Shown piece after piece: positions 1 to 9,478 of a DNA stretch of 64,000 bases; position 1 is the first letter of the stretch; the number at the start of each line of letters is the position of its first letter. Origin of the DNA: Sphingobacteriales bacterium 50-39 (lineage in GTDB: Bacteria > Bacteroidota > Bacteroidia > Chitinophagales > Chitinophagaceae); NCBI GenBank assembly GCA_001898505.1, contig MKTZ01000026.1, positions 248,001-312,000 of the forward strand, in the 5' to 3' direction. The notes beneath the pieces are model-generated. The model ran no database searches. It had not been told where the DNA came from and saw only the letters and a list, made by a program, of their open reading frames with translations. Made by a program: the position numbers and the translations under genes.

Positions 1-1
1 G

Positions 2-889
2 TTACTGGAGGTACGTAATCAGGGGGGAGATGTCGCTATCATGACCTGCTTTCTCCAATATTCCCGATCCGGCGGAGAAGAATTTTTAGAAGGCACTTAT
101 AGCAGCATGAATCTCCGGGATTCCTCCAGAGGCAGCAGGGGCTCGGTATTCCTCCGGAAAGTGCCACAGTCCGACTTTTATAAAGAGCCGTTCCTTGTAA
201 AAAAGGAAAAGGAGATGGATATGGCTAAGCACCGCAATCCACCCGAATCGACAGAAGTAGTAAAGATCAAGCCAAAAGATGATTCGGCCAGACATACGAC
301 GGAACCTTCCAGGACTCCGGCTACCGCCGGCAGGACGACAAACCGTCCATCCAATGGGTCTGCTATGGTAAAGCCATCGACCAAACCCACAGGCGCACCC
401 AGGCCGGTTGTAAAACCCAGACCGAAGGAACCCGAAACCGCGCCGCTGGTAAAAGTCAGCATTCCTCAGACTACCAGACCCGCCGCACCTGACTCCTCCG
501 CCAATATCGGGAAACATTTCTCCGTTATCACCCCCAAGGTATTGCAGTCGCGCAGCACAGTGCTTGCAAAAGCCATCACGGTCAATACGAGGGAGGTGGT
601 GCTGAACATCTATGATGACGGGGCCATCGACCACGATACGGTATCGGTATACCTGGATAAAAAGCTGATCGTCTCCCATGCCATGCTGACGGACCGCCCC
701 ATCGTAGTCACCCTGCATCTCGATGAGTCAGATGAATATCATGAGCTGGTGATGGTAGCGGAAAATGAAGGAGAGATACCTCCCAATACCTCTCTGATGA
801 TCGTCAAGGCAGGAGACAAGGAATACGATGTTCGCATAACCACCACCGAACAAAAAAATGCCATGGTGACCTTCAGATACCAGAAGTAA
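2..889 (+). CDS. Secreted-type paralog protein, 5' end cut by window edge
   Basis: The reading frame is open from base 2, so the true start lies left of the window; 295 residues are visible. It is a paralog of the next gene: the visible N-terminal part (SRSGGEEFLEGTY, then VFLRKVPQSDF) aligns with its SREGGDEVLKGDW and IFLKKVTISDF. The last ~110 residues align throughout (for example AIDHDTVSVYLDKKL, LTDRPI and IPPNTSLMIVKAGDK). Between them is a Pro/Thr/Lys/Arg-rich linker of roughly 85 residues that the paralog lacks. The paralog has a signal peptide, so export is likely here too. The stop is 7 bases before the next gene, suggesting one transcript. The C-terminal module looks like a beta-rich domain seen in Bacteroidota exported proteins; function unknown. 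Confidence 0.8.
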   Translation, partial: LLEVRNQGGDVAIMTCFLQYSRSGGEEFLEGTYSSMNLRDSSRGSRGSVFLRKVPQSDFYKEPFLVKKEKEMDMAKHRNPPESTEVVKIKPKDDSARHTTEPSRTPATAGRTTNRPSNGSAMVKPSTKPTGAPRPVVKPRPKEPETAPLVKVSIPQTTRPAAPDSSANIGKHFSVITPKVLQSRSTVLAKAITVNTREVVLNIYDDGAIDHDTVSVYLDKKLIVSHAMLTDRPIVVTLHLDESDEYHELVMVAENEGEIPPNTSLMIVKAGDKEYDVRITTTEQKNAMVTFRYQK

Positions 890-896
890 CTATTTC

Positions 897-1745
897 ATGC
901 GCGGGATATATCTGATACTATACTGCTTATTCACCTCCTGTTCTGTTTTCGCAGAGGACGTTTCGGGCATCTGGAAAGGTACGCTGACACAAGGTCCCGG
1001 CGGCTGCTATCCTCATTATTTCCTGGAACTGCAGATCACCATTGCAAATGACCAGATCACGGGCAAGGCCTATGACTACTATGACAAGGAGCATTTTGTA
1101 AAAATGAGCTTTACGGGACGCTATAACGCGCAGACCCACCGGCTGGTCCTCATCGAAGAAAATATTTTGCAACAGGCTATTCCTTTGGAATGCTCCGCCT
1201 GTATAAAGACCTATGACCTCGACTATTCCAGGGAAGGCGGGGATGAAGTGCTAAAAGGAGACTGGAAAGGCGTTATGCAGGACAAACGACTCGCCTGCCC
1301 GCCCGGAAAAATATTCCTGAAAAAGGTGACAATCTCGGATTTCCCGGTAGACATAGGACAAACCGATACGCTGGCATCCCTGCAAAAGCAGCTCCACCTG
1401 CAGCCAAGAACGACAGAAGTGGTTAAGACAATTACCGTCAACACCTCGCAAATCAAGATCGAGCTGTATGACAATGGAGAAATAGACCACGATACGGTAA
1501 CAGTGCTCCTCAACGGGAAACTGCTCCTGTACCGGAAAATGCTTACGGACAGGCCGTTGTCAGTAGAATTTGTTGCATTGCCCGGCATGGAGTATGAACT
1601 GGTGATGTATGCGGACAACCTGGGTGATATCCCTCCCAACACAGCCCTGATGATGGTGACAGCCGGAAGCCGTAAGATTGAAGCGTTCCTTTCTTCCAGT
1701 GAGCAGAAAAGCGCGGCCGTGCGCTTTATCTATAAACCCGATTGA
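897..1745 (+). CDS. Secreted protein of unknown function, paralog of preceding gene
   Basis: The 282-residue product begins with a signal peptide (residues 1-19, ending SCSVFA before EDVSG), so it is exported. An N-terminal half with the lipocalin-like GxWxG pattern (SGIWKGTLTQG, about residues 23-33) is followed by a short linker and the same ~110-residue C-terminal domain as the upstream gene (EIDHDTVTVLLNGKL, MLTDRPL, IPPNTALMMVTAG). Cysteines in the N-terminal half (CYPHY; ECSAC) may form a disulfide in the periplasm or outside. It lies 7 bases after the previous gene and overlaps the convergent DUF3347 gene by 16 bases at the 3' end. No enzymatic motif is seen; a ligand-binding or structural role is only a guess. 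Confidence 0.8.
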   Translation: MRGIYLILYCLFTSCSVFAEDVSGIWKGTLTQGPGGCYPHYFLELQITIANDQITGKAYDYYDKEHFVKMSFTGRYNAQTHRLVLIEENILQQAIPLECSACIKTYDLDYSREGGDEVLKGDWKGVMQDKRLACPPGKIFLKKVTISDFPVDIGQTDTLASLQKQLHLQPRTTEVVKTITVNTSQIKIELYDNGEIDHDTVTVLLNGKLLLYRKMLTDRPLSVEFVALPGMEYELVMYADNLGDIPPNTALMMVTAGSRKIEAFLSSSEQKSAAVRFIYKPD

Positions 1746-2389
1746 GCAGCGGTATCTTTCTGCTGCTTGTTCCTGGTGAAATCCACTGAGTCGACGACCT
1801 CTCCGCAACCAAGCATCTTTGTTTTATAGGTCGGATGCTTGTTTCCCAGGTAAGGATTGATGATCTTCGAAGAATTCGAAAGCCAGAACCCTTCGATGGA
1901 ATCGCTGAATGCCATTGGGCAGCGGTCGTGGTAAATGACCCCGACATCATAGCGTACGGTACGTACGAGCGTATACAGGTCGTCGGTTAGGGTATTAAAA
2001 CCTTTTCTCTTTTGTTCAATATTCCCTTGTCCTACGATCCCTTTGGCATCGCCGCCGACACTGACAGTAAAGCTCTTAGCCGTTTTCACAATATCGGAAT
2101 CTCCCTTGATCTGAGATACGGGCAGGCTGTCGGCCTTGAGAGCCAGGGCATAAGCCGCCTGATCGGCCTTGACGGTATCCCAATCCACCAGGGCATCCCG
2201 CAGAGCGTAGTAATCATCCATCAATCCCCCAAAAGCCTTGTTAAAAACGACGGTATTCTTACTGATCTTCAGGGCCATGTCAGGGTCCGCCGGCCTTGAG
2301 GGCTCTTTTTTCGAGAACCAGTTCAACTTCCAACCTACCAGACCTGCCAATACGAGGACGACGATCAACAAAACCAATTTTCTATTCAC
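1730..2389 (-). CDS. DUF3347 membrane-anchored periplasmic protein
   Basis: I place the start at a GTG giving VNRKLVLLIVVLVLAG, a short cytoplasmic tip and one hydrophobic segment (about residues 3-19), so the product is 219 residues, anchored in the inner membrane or processed. A farther-upstream ATG would run into the ABC-F gene on the other strand and is unlikely. The C-terminal half fits DUF3347: YYALRDALV near the start and, at the end, the family block IYHDRCPMAF, GFWLSNSSKIINPYLGNK and MLGCGEVVDSVDF. Conserved His, Cys and Met in this block resemble metal-binding positions; the domain is often found on CusB-type metal-efflux proteins. The gene converges on the preceding paralog with a 16-base overlap. 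Function unproven. Confidence 0.8.
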   Translation of the reverse strand: MNRKLVLLIVVLVLAGLVGWKLNWFSKKEPSRPADPDMALKISKNTVVFNKAFGGLMDDYYALRDALVDWDTVKADQAAYALALKADSLPVSQIKGDSDIVKTAKSFTVSVGGDAKGIVGQGNIEQKRKGFNTLTDDLYTLVRTVRYDVGVIYHDRCPMAFSDSIEGFWLSNSSKIINPYLGNKHPTYKTKMLGCGEVVDSVDFTRNKQQKDTAAQSGL

Positions 2390-2476
2390 TGTGTTATTTT
2401 TTTCTGACGCGTAAAGATAATCATAATTATCTAAGCCCAAAACGAGCCGGGGCATGGGGTTACAGTCTGTAATCAG

Positions 2477-2484
2477 TACATTTG
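2477..2484 (+). promoter_or_regulatory. -7 promoter box for the ABC-F gene
   Basis: TACATTTG fits the Bacteroidota -7 consensus TAnnTTTG. It ends five bases (CACCC) before the ATG at 2490, so transcription would begin at or next to the start codon. This also argues against the longer in-frame start at 2454. Confidence 0.6.
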
Positions 2485-2489
2485 CACCC

Positions 2490-4430
2490 ATGTTAGCAGG
2501 ATTACAGAACGTAACTTTTGAATTCGGAGCCAGGACCATCGTACGTAACGCCACCTGGCATATACAACCCAACGAACGCATCGGGCTCATCGGCTACAAT
2601 GGTACAGGAAAATCGACCTTGCTGAAGCTATTTGCCGGCGACTATACGCCCTCCGAAGGAACGGTGGAGAGAAGCCGAAGCACCACCATTGGCTATCTGC
2701 ACCAGGACCTCCTGAGCTTTGATACGAATGGATCGATACTGGAGGTGGCCATGACGGCCTTCGAGCGGGTGCTTCAGCTGGAAAAGGAGATCGAGGAACT
2801 GGGCAAGCGCCTGGAACAAAACACGGAGGACGAAGCATTACTCCATCAATATTCCGACGCCCTCCATGAGATGGATACGCTGGACGGGTACAGCATTCAC
2901 CACAAGACGGAAGAGATATTACAGGGTCTGGGCTTTGCCAATACCGACCTGCAGCGACCTTTCCGGGAATTCAGCGGCGGCTGGCGGATGCGCGTGCTGC
3001 TGGCCAAAATGATCCTGCAACGGCCGGACCTGCTGCTTTTGGACGAACCTACCAATCACATGGACCTTCCTTCCATCGAATGGCTGGAAAAATATCTCCA
3101 GCACTATCAGGGGTCGGTGGTCATCGTCAGCCACGACAAATACTTTCTGGACAGAATGGTGACCAAGATCGTGGAGCTGTATCAGAAAGAGCTGCATGTC
3201 TACAATGGCAATTACTCGTATTATGAGACGGAGAAGGCCATGCGGGTAGAGCTGCAGCAGCGGGCTTTTGAGAATCAGCAAGACTATATCCGTCAGCAGG
3301 AGCGGTTTATCGAACGATTTCGCGCCAAGGCCACCAAGGCGGCAGCTGCGCAAAGCGCCATGAAAAGGCTGGAAAAGGTCGAGCGGATCGAAAACGTGGA
3401 GATCGAGCGACCCAATATCAAGATCAATTTCCGGGTGGATAAGACCCCGGGTAGAGTGCTGGCGACACTAAAGCATGCCACCAAACGCTTTGGCAACCTC
3501 ACCATCATAGAAGATGCTTCGGCGGAGATCGACCGGGGTGATAAGATCGCGCTCATCGGCGCCAACGGCAAGGGAAAGTCTACCCTGTTGCGTATCATCG
3601 GCGGTACGGAACCTTTCCAGGGCGAGCGTGTCTGGGGCCATAATGTGGACGAAAGCTTTTATGCTCAGCATCAGTTGGAAGCCCTGGATGTCAACAATAC
3701 CCTTCTGGAGGAGATGCAGCTTTGCGGCAGCCAGAAAACAGATCTCGAATTACGGGTCTTGCTAGGCTGTTTTCTTTTCAGCGGCGACGATGTAGAAAAG
3801 AAGATAAAAGTGCTCAGCGGTGGCGAGAAGGCCCGGGTAGCATTGGCGAAGACCATCGTGAGCAAGGCCAACTTCCTCCTGCTGGATGAACCTACCAACC
3901 ACCTGGACCTGCACTCCTGCGAGCTGCTCATCGATGCGCTGAACAAATACGAGGGGAGCTTCCTGCTGGTAAGCCACGACCGTTATTTTATTTCCAGGAC
4001 AGCCAATAAGATCTGGGAGATCGACGAAGATCGCAGGATCAGGGAATTCAAGGGAGGCTATGAAGAATATGTCCAATGGAAAGAAAGAATGGCTACGAGG
4101 GCCGCGGAGCAGGTGGCTCCGCCACCCGCTCCTGTTCAGGCGCCGCCGCCGGCAAAGACGCCCCCTCCTGCCCCCATCAACAAAGAGCAGAAGAAAGAGC
4201 TGCAAAAGCAGCAGCGTATCTTTCAGCAGCTGGAAGAAAGGATCGCTACCCTCACCGGTCAAAAGGTTCGGCTGGAAGCATCCCTGGCCGACCCCGCTAC
4301 GTATTCTGATAAGACCAGGTTTGTACAGGCCGAGGCGGATTATAAAAAAGCCAGCGATGAACTGAACAAAGCTCTCCGGGAGTATGAGCAGGCCTTCGAA
4401 AAGATCATGGATCTGGAAAAAAACCAGTGA
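2490..4430 (+). CDS. ABC-F family ATPase, Uup-like
   Basis: The 646-residue protein has two ABC ATPase domains in tandem and no membrane segment. Domain 1 has Walker A GYNGTGKST (residues 35-43), signature FSGGWRMRV and Walker B LLLLDEPTNHMD. Domain 2 has GANGKGKST, LSGGEKARV and FLLLDEPTNHLD. They are joined by a charged linker of the ABC-F type. The C-terminus has a Pro/Ala-rich stretch and then a coiled coil (about residues 570-645), as in Uup. ABC-F proteins act on the ribosome or on DNA-associated processes; Uup-type members affect transposon excision and ribosome assembly. The start at 2490 is preferred because a promoter box abuts it. The patatin gene follows directly, possibly in the same transcript. 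Confidence 0.93.
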   Translation: MLAGLQNVTFEFGARTIVRNATWHIQPNERIGLIGYNGTGKSTLLKLFAGDYTPSEGTVERSRSTTIGYLHQDLLSFDTNGSILEVAMTAFERVLQLEKEIEELGKRLEQNTEDEALLHQYSDALHEMDTLDGYSIHHKTEEILQGLGFANTDLQRPFREFSGGWRMRVLLAKMILQRPDLLLLDEPTNHMDLPSIEWLEKYLQHYQGSVVIVSHDKYFLDRMVTKIVELYQKELHVYNGNYSYYETEKAMRVELQQRAFENQQDYIRQQERFIERFRAKATKAAAAQSAMKRLEKVERIENVEIERPNIKINFRVDKTPGRVLATLKHATKRFGNLTIIEDASAEIDRGDKIALIGANGKGKSTLLRIIGGTEPFQGERVWGHNVDESFYAQHQLEALDVNNTLLEEMQLCGSQKTDLELRVLLGCFLFSGDDVEKKIKVLSGGEKARVALAKTIVSKANFLLLDEPTNHLDLHSCELLIDALNKYEGSFLLVSHDRYFISRTANKIWEIDEDRRIREFKGGYEEYVQWKERMATRAAEQVAPPPAPVQAPPPAKTPPPAPINKEQKKELQKQQRIFQQLEERIATLTGQKVRLEASLADPATYSDKTRFVQAEADYKKASDELNKALREYEQAFEKIMDLEKNQ

Positions 4431-4441
4431 CCGGCGCTGAT

Positions 4442-6688
4442 ATGAATAGCCCATCGAGATACCTTATTTCTTTATTGTTCCTGCTGCTGTCGCTCGGCAG
4501 CGCATATGCCCAACAGACAGGGCAGCGTCCCAGGATAGGGCTGACTCTTAGCGGTGGCGGGGCTAAAGGGCTCGCGCACATCGGCATTCTGAAAGCTATC
4601 GACTCTGCCGGGCTGAAGATCGACTATATCACAGGCACCAGCATGGGCAGTATCATCGGCGCCCTTTATGCCATCGGCTATTCCGCAGACAGCATCGAAA
4701 AGATCACCCGACGCATAGACTGGGACCTTCTGTTCTCCAATCAATCCACCATGCGCAGCATGATCATGGAGGAAAAGGACGAATATGGCAAATACGATGT
4801 CGAGCTGCCCTGGGTAAATCACTGGTTCCGCATATCCACCGGCGTCATCGAAGGGCAGGAGCTTTGGCTAAAATTTGCCGAATTGTTCCGCCCGGTATAC
4901 CATATCAAGGACTTTCACCAATTCTCCATCCCCTTCGAATGCATCGCTACGGATGTTTCCACGGGTGAGCCGTTGGTGATGGACAGCGGGGACATCGTTT
5001 CGGCCATTCGCAGCAGCATGGCCATCCCCTCTCTTTTTACGGCAGTAGAATACAATGGCAGGAAATTGGTGGATGGCGGGGTCGTGCGCAATTTTCCCGT
5101 ACAGGATGTGCGGAATATGGGGGCCAACCTGGTCATTGGAAGCAATGTATCGGGCTCGCTGCGTACTTCCGAACAGGTGACAAACGCCATACAGGTATTG
5201 TTGCAGGTGGCCTTCTTCCGCGAGGCGGAGGATACCCGAAAGCAGATACCGCTGTGTAATATCTATATTCACCAGCCCCTGGATAAATTCGGTATGGGCA
5301 GCTTTGGCGAGGCCGACCAGATACTGGATGAAGGGCTAAAAAAAGGCCGCGAGCTATATCCTGTCTTTAAACACCTGGCGGACAGCCTGGATGTCCTTTA
5401 TGGCCCGCAGGAGATAGTCCGTAACAGACTGCCGGTAGAAGCTCCTATAAAGATCTCTTCCTTTGAAGTAAAGGGATTGAAAAGGACGACAGAGCCGTTT
5501 TTTATACAGGCAACAGGGCTGGAGGTCAATCGGTATTATACCACCAGCAATCTATCCAGGATGGTTCGTAGAGCATTTGGCACCCGCTATTATAACCATA
5601 TCACCTATTCGCTGGAATACCGTGGGGGGGACAGCAACCGCGTGGTCTTCGAAGTGGAGGAGAACCCTTTTACTTTTGCCAAGATAGGGCTCAACTACAA
5701 TCAGTTCAGCGGCATCGGCGCTATTATCAACCTCACCACCCATGATTTCTTTACCCCTACCTCCCGCAGCCTTGTAACCTTCAACATCGGGCAGAACTTT
5801 CGGATGCGGGCGGAACACCTGCAATACTTCAGCCGGGGTGGAAAGCTTGCCTTTTCGCTGGGTACACAGTTCGATCAGTTCCGTATCACCAGCTATAACA
5901 ACGCCTATAAGGAAGAAGGGCTTTACGATCAGTACTATTTCAGGCTGGACGGCAAATTCAGTTATTTCACCAGCCGGGGTCTGATGCTTGGCGCCGGCAG
6001 CCGGTTCGAGTGGATCCATTACGATCCGTCCATCACCTCCAGCCTGGAATTCAAGGGACGTAACAATTTTATGACCAGCTATTTCTTCATCCGTCATAAC
6101 ACCCTGGACAGACCCATCTATCCGCGAAAAGGGACCAAGATCGATGCGGAGGTGGATTATGTTTTCGAGCAGAACCCCCATGCCCAATACTTTGCCTCCA
6201 ACACCACCCGGTCCGACACCAGCTTTTCGGACATGCCCTACGAACGGGTCCTGTTCAACCTGGACAGGTATACACCGCTGGCCAAACGCTATACATTGCT
6301 GACACACGCACAGGTAGGTATCAACTTCAACTATGCCCACAACATCATGAATGAGTTCTCCATCGGGGGACTTACCAGCAGTTTCCATAACCAGGTGACT
6401 TTTTCCGGGCTTCGTGAAGGCACCTTTTATTCTTCCAGCCTGGCTGCGCTGCTGGTAGGGCTGCGTTATCAGCTGTTCAGCAATACTTTTATCACCGGCA
6501 AGGCCAATATCCTCTTTAATAATTTCATTACGGATAACAAGACCTTCTTCAATACGCCGGACTTCCTCTCGGGCTATTCGCTTACATTCACATATAATTT
6601 CGCGCTGGGGCCGCTGGAGCTGAGCGCCATGTACAGCGATCAATCGAAAAGAGTGTTGGGGTATGTGAATATTGGGATACCTTTTTAG
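4442..6688 (+). CDS. Patatin-like phospholipase fused to Omp85 barrel (type Vd-like)
   Basis: The 748-residue protein has a signal peptide (residues 1-23, ending SAYA before QQT). The patatin domain (about 30-300) shows the oxyanion loop GGGAKG, nucleophile elbow GTSMG and catalytic aspartate in the DGG motif (KLVDGGVVRNF). A POTRA-like segment follows (about 335-410) and then a C-terminal beta-barrel of the bacterial surface antigen/Omp85 type. This is the layout of PlpD-like type V secretion phospholipases, which place a lipase at the outer membrane. A GTG at 4427 overlaps the ABC-F stop, but the ATG at 4442 gives a clean signal peptide. Whether the lipase is released or stays bound cannot be told from sequence. 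Confidence 0.92.
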   Translation: MNSPSRYLISLLFLLLSLGSAYAQQTGQRPRIGLTLSGGGAKGLAHIGILKAIDSAGLKIDYITGTSMGSIIGALYAIGYSADSIEKITRRIDWDLLFSNQSTMRSMIMEEKDEYGKYDVELPWVNHWFRISTGVIEGQELWLKFAELFRPVYHIKDFHQFSIPFECIATDVSTGEPLVMDSGDIVSAIRSSMAIPSLFTAVEYNGRKLVDGGVVRNFPVQDVRNMGANLVIGSNVSGSLRTSEQVTNAIQVLLQVAFFREAEDTRKQIPLCNIYIHQPLDKFGMGSFGEADQILDEGLKKGRELYPVFKHLADSLDVLYGPQEIVRNRLPVEAPIKISSFEVKGLKRTTEPFFIQATGLEVNRYYTTSNLSRMVRRAFGTRYYNHITYSLEYRGGDSNRVVFEVEENPFTFAKIGLNYNQFSGIGAIINLTTHDFFTPTSRSLVTFNIGQNFRMRAEHLQYFSRGGKLAFSLGTQFDQFRITSYNNAYKEEGLYDQYYFRLDGKFSYFTSRGLMLGAGSRFEWIHYDPSITSSLEFKGRNNFMTSYFFIRHNTLDRPIYPRKGTKIDAEVDYVFEQNPHAQYFASNTTRSDTSFSDMPYERVLFNLDRYTPLAKRYTLLTHAQVGINFNYAHNIMNEFSIGGLTSSFHNQVTFSGLREGTFYSSSLAALLVGLRYQLFSNTFITGKANILFNNFITDNKTFFNTPDFLSGYSLTFTYNFALGPLELSAMYSDQSKRVLGYVNIGIPF

Positions 6689-6695
6689 GAGCGCC

Positions 6696-7742
6696 TTACT
6701 CCCTGGCCTTGATAAAATCGCTGACTATATAACTGATAAGCTTGCCCGTCATGGGATCATGCCGCCCATCGTCCAGTGTGGCCGCGCCTTCACAGATATG
6801 CAGGTAGGCGATCTTCGAGTCGCTGGCCGCGAGCGTAACATACTGACGGGCATGCCTGGCCGTAAGACCTGTAGGTGTCATGCCTGCGCTGAGCACGCTT
6901 TCGATGCTGTCCAGGTCCAGTTCCAGTCCAATGTAGCTGTCCTCCGTAAAGGAGGTGGCGTGGGCTACGGCCTGGATAAAATTTCTTTTTTCCAGGATAA
7001 AGATATCTTCATAGGTGATGAGATCGATAAAGGGGTTGTTGACGATGTCCAGCCAGACATTCTGCTGCAGGTAGTTCTCGTGTACGCCGACGACACAATA
7101 TTTCTGCAGATAGCCGTCCTCTTCGGCGTAACGGAACCCATTGCCGCTGTGCCGGCCTTCGGCAGGACGGAAATCCGTATGGGCGTCCAGGTTGACACAG
7201 TTGATCTGCGCCAGGGGTGTGAGCCCGGCCTTGTGAAGCCCTTTAGCCGAGCCTTTGATCAGCGGATAGGAGTTGTTATGGCCGCCGCCTATGACAATGG
7301 GTATCTTGCCAAGGGCCGTGATGACCCGTACCAGGTCTTCTACGGCCTCGTCGATAGTATGTACTGCATGACGATAAGCTTCCTGCTTCTCATCCTGTCC
7401 ATGGGCATTGGTCTCGATCAGCCGTTGCATCTCCAAAAAATCAAAGTGTCCAAGCACAAGGATATTATCACCCTCGATAAAGTCATTGCTTTGGATATTG
7501 AGGAAGCTGTCCAAAAAAGGCTGCCACGATGTTGATGCGCCTCCCTGGCTACCATTGGCCCTGGCGCCGATGTCTTCGGGTATGCCTACCAGGACGTATT
7601 CCGCGGGGGATCTTTCAATGGATGACGCCACCGCTCCGGGGTCGGAGGCTGCCAACACCCGTTCGCCCAGCTTGGTTTCAAACTTCCGGATACGGGTCCG
7701 GGAAAGGATGTCCTGTTTGCTGTACACGTTGAGGTATTGCAT
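6696..7742 (-). CDS. hutG: Formimidoylglutamase
   Basis: The 348-residue protein belongs to the arginase/ureohydrolase family. Metal ligands are visible in GGGHNNSYP, NLDAHTDFRP and LELDLDSI. Its position in a run of histidine-degradation genes supports formimidoylglutamase, which hydrolyses N-formimino-L-glutamate to glutamate and formamide, over arginase or agmatinase. It is the last gene of the minus-strand run that starts with the trehalose genes; the FTCD gene ends 11 bases before its start. FTCD handles the same substrate with folate, so two alternative last steps sit side by side. Confidence 0.9.
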   Translation of the reverse strand: MQYLNVYSKQDILSRTRIRKFETKLGERVLAASDPGAVASSIERSPAEYVLVGIPEDIGARANGSQGGASTSWQPFLDSFLNIQSNDFIEGDNILVLGHFDFLEMQRLIETNAHGQDEKQEAYRHAVHTIDEAVEDLVRVITALGKIPIVIGGGHNNSYPLIKGSAKGLHKAGLTPLAQINCVNLDAHTDFRPAEGRHSGNGFRYAEEDGYLQKYCVVGVHENYLQQNVWLDIVNNPFIDLITYEDIFILEKRNFIQAVAHATSFTEDSYIGLELDLDSIESVLSAGMTPTGLTARHARQYVTLAASDSKIAYLHICEGAATLDDGRHDPMTGKLISYIVSDFIKARE

Positions 7743-7753
7743 AAAAATGATTT

Positions 7754-9445
7754 TTAGGATGATATCTTGTCGCCTGCGATCTTTAATATGGCTGCCTCGG
7801 CGGCAATGGTCTTGCTTTCCAGTTCTTTTCCACGGGCAAGCACTTTTTCCACCCAGGCCTTGTCCTCATAGCCGGAAGCGTTGATCCGGACGTTCAGCCA
7901 GGCGCCGAGTACGGCGCTTCGGGCACAGAGCGCTCCCACACCGGCATCGGATACAGAATTCGGATTGCCCGTCGCAGCCATGGCATGAATAGGTTCCAGG
8001 CTTGCGCAGGCCACTTCCATTACACGTAAGGGGACTTCAATGGCGGTCTTTGTAGCCTCCTGTATGGCTTTTGAACGGGCCGCTTTTTCCTCGGGTGTAG
8101 TCTTGGGCAGGCTGAAGGCCGCCATGATCCCATTGAAAGCGCGGGTGTCCGCATCCACCAGGTCGATCAGCTCCTTTTTATATTGCTGTCCTTTTTCCGC
8201 CCAGGCGCTAAACTCCGTCCAACGATGGTCCCATCCTTTCTTATGAGACGAGAGATTGGCAACCATTGCGGCAAGGGAGGCGCCGAGGGCCCCGACATAC
8301 GCCGAAATAGAACCGCCTCCCGGAGCGGGGCTTTCGCTGGCCGTCTCGTCCGCAAAGTCGGTGAGGCTTTTATCAACCAACACACGATCGGCGGGGTTAG
8401 CTAACAAATATTCAATGATGCGTTCCTCCGGCCGGAATGGAGCAAGTTCATTAAGTCCCATCGACAGAATGGCTATCCGGATCAGCTCTTTTTCAGACAC
8501 GCCGGTGGAACGCTGTTGCTTCCCCAGAAAATATTTACCCGCGTCCAGCATAGCTTGTAAAGGGATCAGACCTACCAGCTCGCTGCCTGTGACACGGAGG
8601 CCCCTTTCCGTCGCCGACTTGCATACTTCATCGAAAGCGATATGTACAGGCGTCACACGTATATTGGTCAGGTTCATGGATATCTGGGCAATGCCATATT
8701 CCTCTATATACCAGCCGATGGCTTTTACGGCCTTGAGACGGCCGGGCACGCTGACAGGCTTGCCATCCGGACCGGTCACGGGTTTGCCATTGATGGGATC
8801 CCCCTCGCGAAGAACACGTCCGGCTTCGCGGACATCGAATGCAACGGAATTGGCGCGACGGGTAGATGTGGTGTTGAGGTTTACATTATAGGCGACCAGG
8901 AAGTCCCTGGCGCCAATGACGGTGGCGCCCCTGCGGACGTCAAATACCGCGGGTCCATAATCAGGCGCCCACTCAGGCAATTGGATCTTTTTAAAGAAAC
9001 CTTCATATTCACCAGCGCGGATGACGGAAAGATTGCTGCGTTGCTTGTTGGTTTGAGCTTCCTCATATAAATACACGGGTATCTGCAGCTCATCCCCCAC
9101 CCTTTTAGCCAGCTTCTGTGCCCAGACCGCTGTCTCTTCCATACTAATGCCGGCTATGGGTATCAGGGGGCACACATCAGTGGCGCCCATGCGTGGATGC
9201 TCGCCTTTATGACGGCCCATGTCGATGAGCTCTCCTGCCTTTTTGATGGCCCTGAAGGCTGCTTCGACAACGGCTGCGGGGTGGCCCACAAAGGTAACTA
9301 CGGTGCGGTTGGTGGCTTTGCCAGGGTCCGTATTCAGCAGACGTACTCCTTCCACAGCTTCGATCACGCTGGTAATCTGCCGGATGATATTGAGGTCCTG
9401 TCCTTCGCTAAAATTTGGAACGCATTCGATGATTTGATTTCCCAT
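7754..9445 (-). CDS. ftcD: Bifunctional glutamate formimidoyltransferase / formimidoyl-THF cyclodeaminase
   Basis: The 563-residue protein joins two enzymes. Residues ~1-300 are the formiminotransferase (ECVPNFSEG at the N-terminus, GRHKGEHPRMGATDVCPLIP, and EYGIAQISMNL). Residues ~355-555 are the cyclodeaminase (SESPAPGGGSISA, then an alpha-helical region with ATGNPNSVSDAGVG). The first moves the formimino group from formiminoglutamate to tetrahydrofolate; the second releases ammonia to give 5,10-methenyl-THF. The fused layout matches animal FTCD and occurs in Bacteroidota. The gene lies between the Gcr-like membrane protein and hutG with gaps of 33 and 11 bases, so it is probably co-transcribed. 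Confidence 0.93.
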   Translation of the reverse strand: MGNQIIECVPNFSEGQDLNIIRQITSVIEAVEGVRLLNTDPGKATNRTVVTFVGHPAAVVEAAFRAIKKAGELIDMGRHKGEHPRMGATDVCPLIPIAGISMEETAVWAQKLAKRVGDELQIPVYLYEEAQTNKQRSNLSVIRAGEYEGFFKKIQLPEWAPDYGPAVFDVRRGATVIGARDFLVAYNVNLNTTSTRRANSVAFDVREAGRVLREGDPINGKPVTGPDGKPVSVPGRLKAVKAIGWYIEEYGIAQISMNLTNIRVTPVHIAFDEVCKSATERGLRVTGSELVGLIPLQAMLDAGKYFLGKQQRSTGVSEKELIRIAILSMGLNELAPFRPEERIIEYLLANPADRVLVDKSLTDFADETASESPAPGGGSISAYVGALGASLAAMVANLSSHKKGWDHRWTEFSAWAEKGQQYKKELIDLVDADTRAFNGIMAAFSLPKTTPEEKAARSKAIQEATKTAIEVPLRVMEVACASLEPIHAMAATGNPNSVSDAGVGALCARSAVLGAWLNVRINASGYEDKAWVEKVLARGKELESKTIAAEAAILKIAGDKISS

Positions 9446-9478
9446 AGTGCAGCAATTTAAGGAAACTACCGCATTTTG

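Noticed and set aside
5552-6643. 363-codon open frame on the minus strand inside the patatin/Omp85 gene
   Set aside because: It is fully antisense to a gene with intact catalytic motifs and barrel; its composition is what the codon bias of the real gene produces, and no family is recognised.
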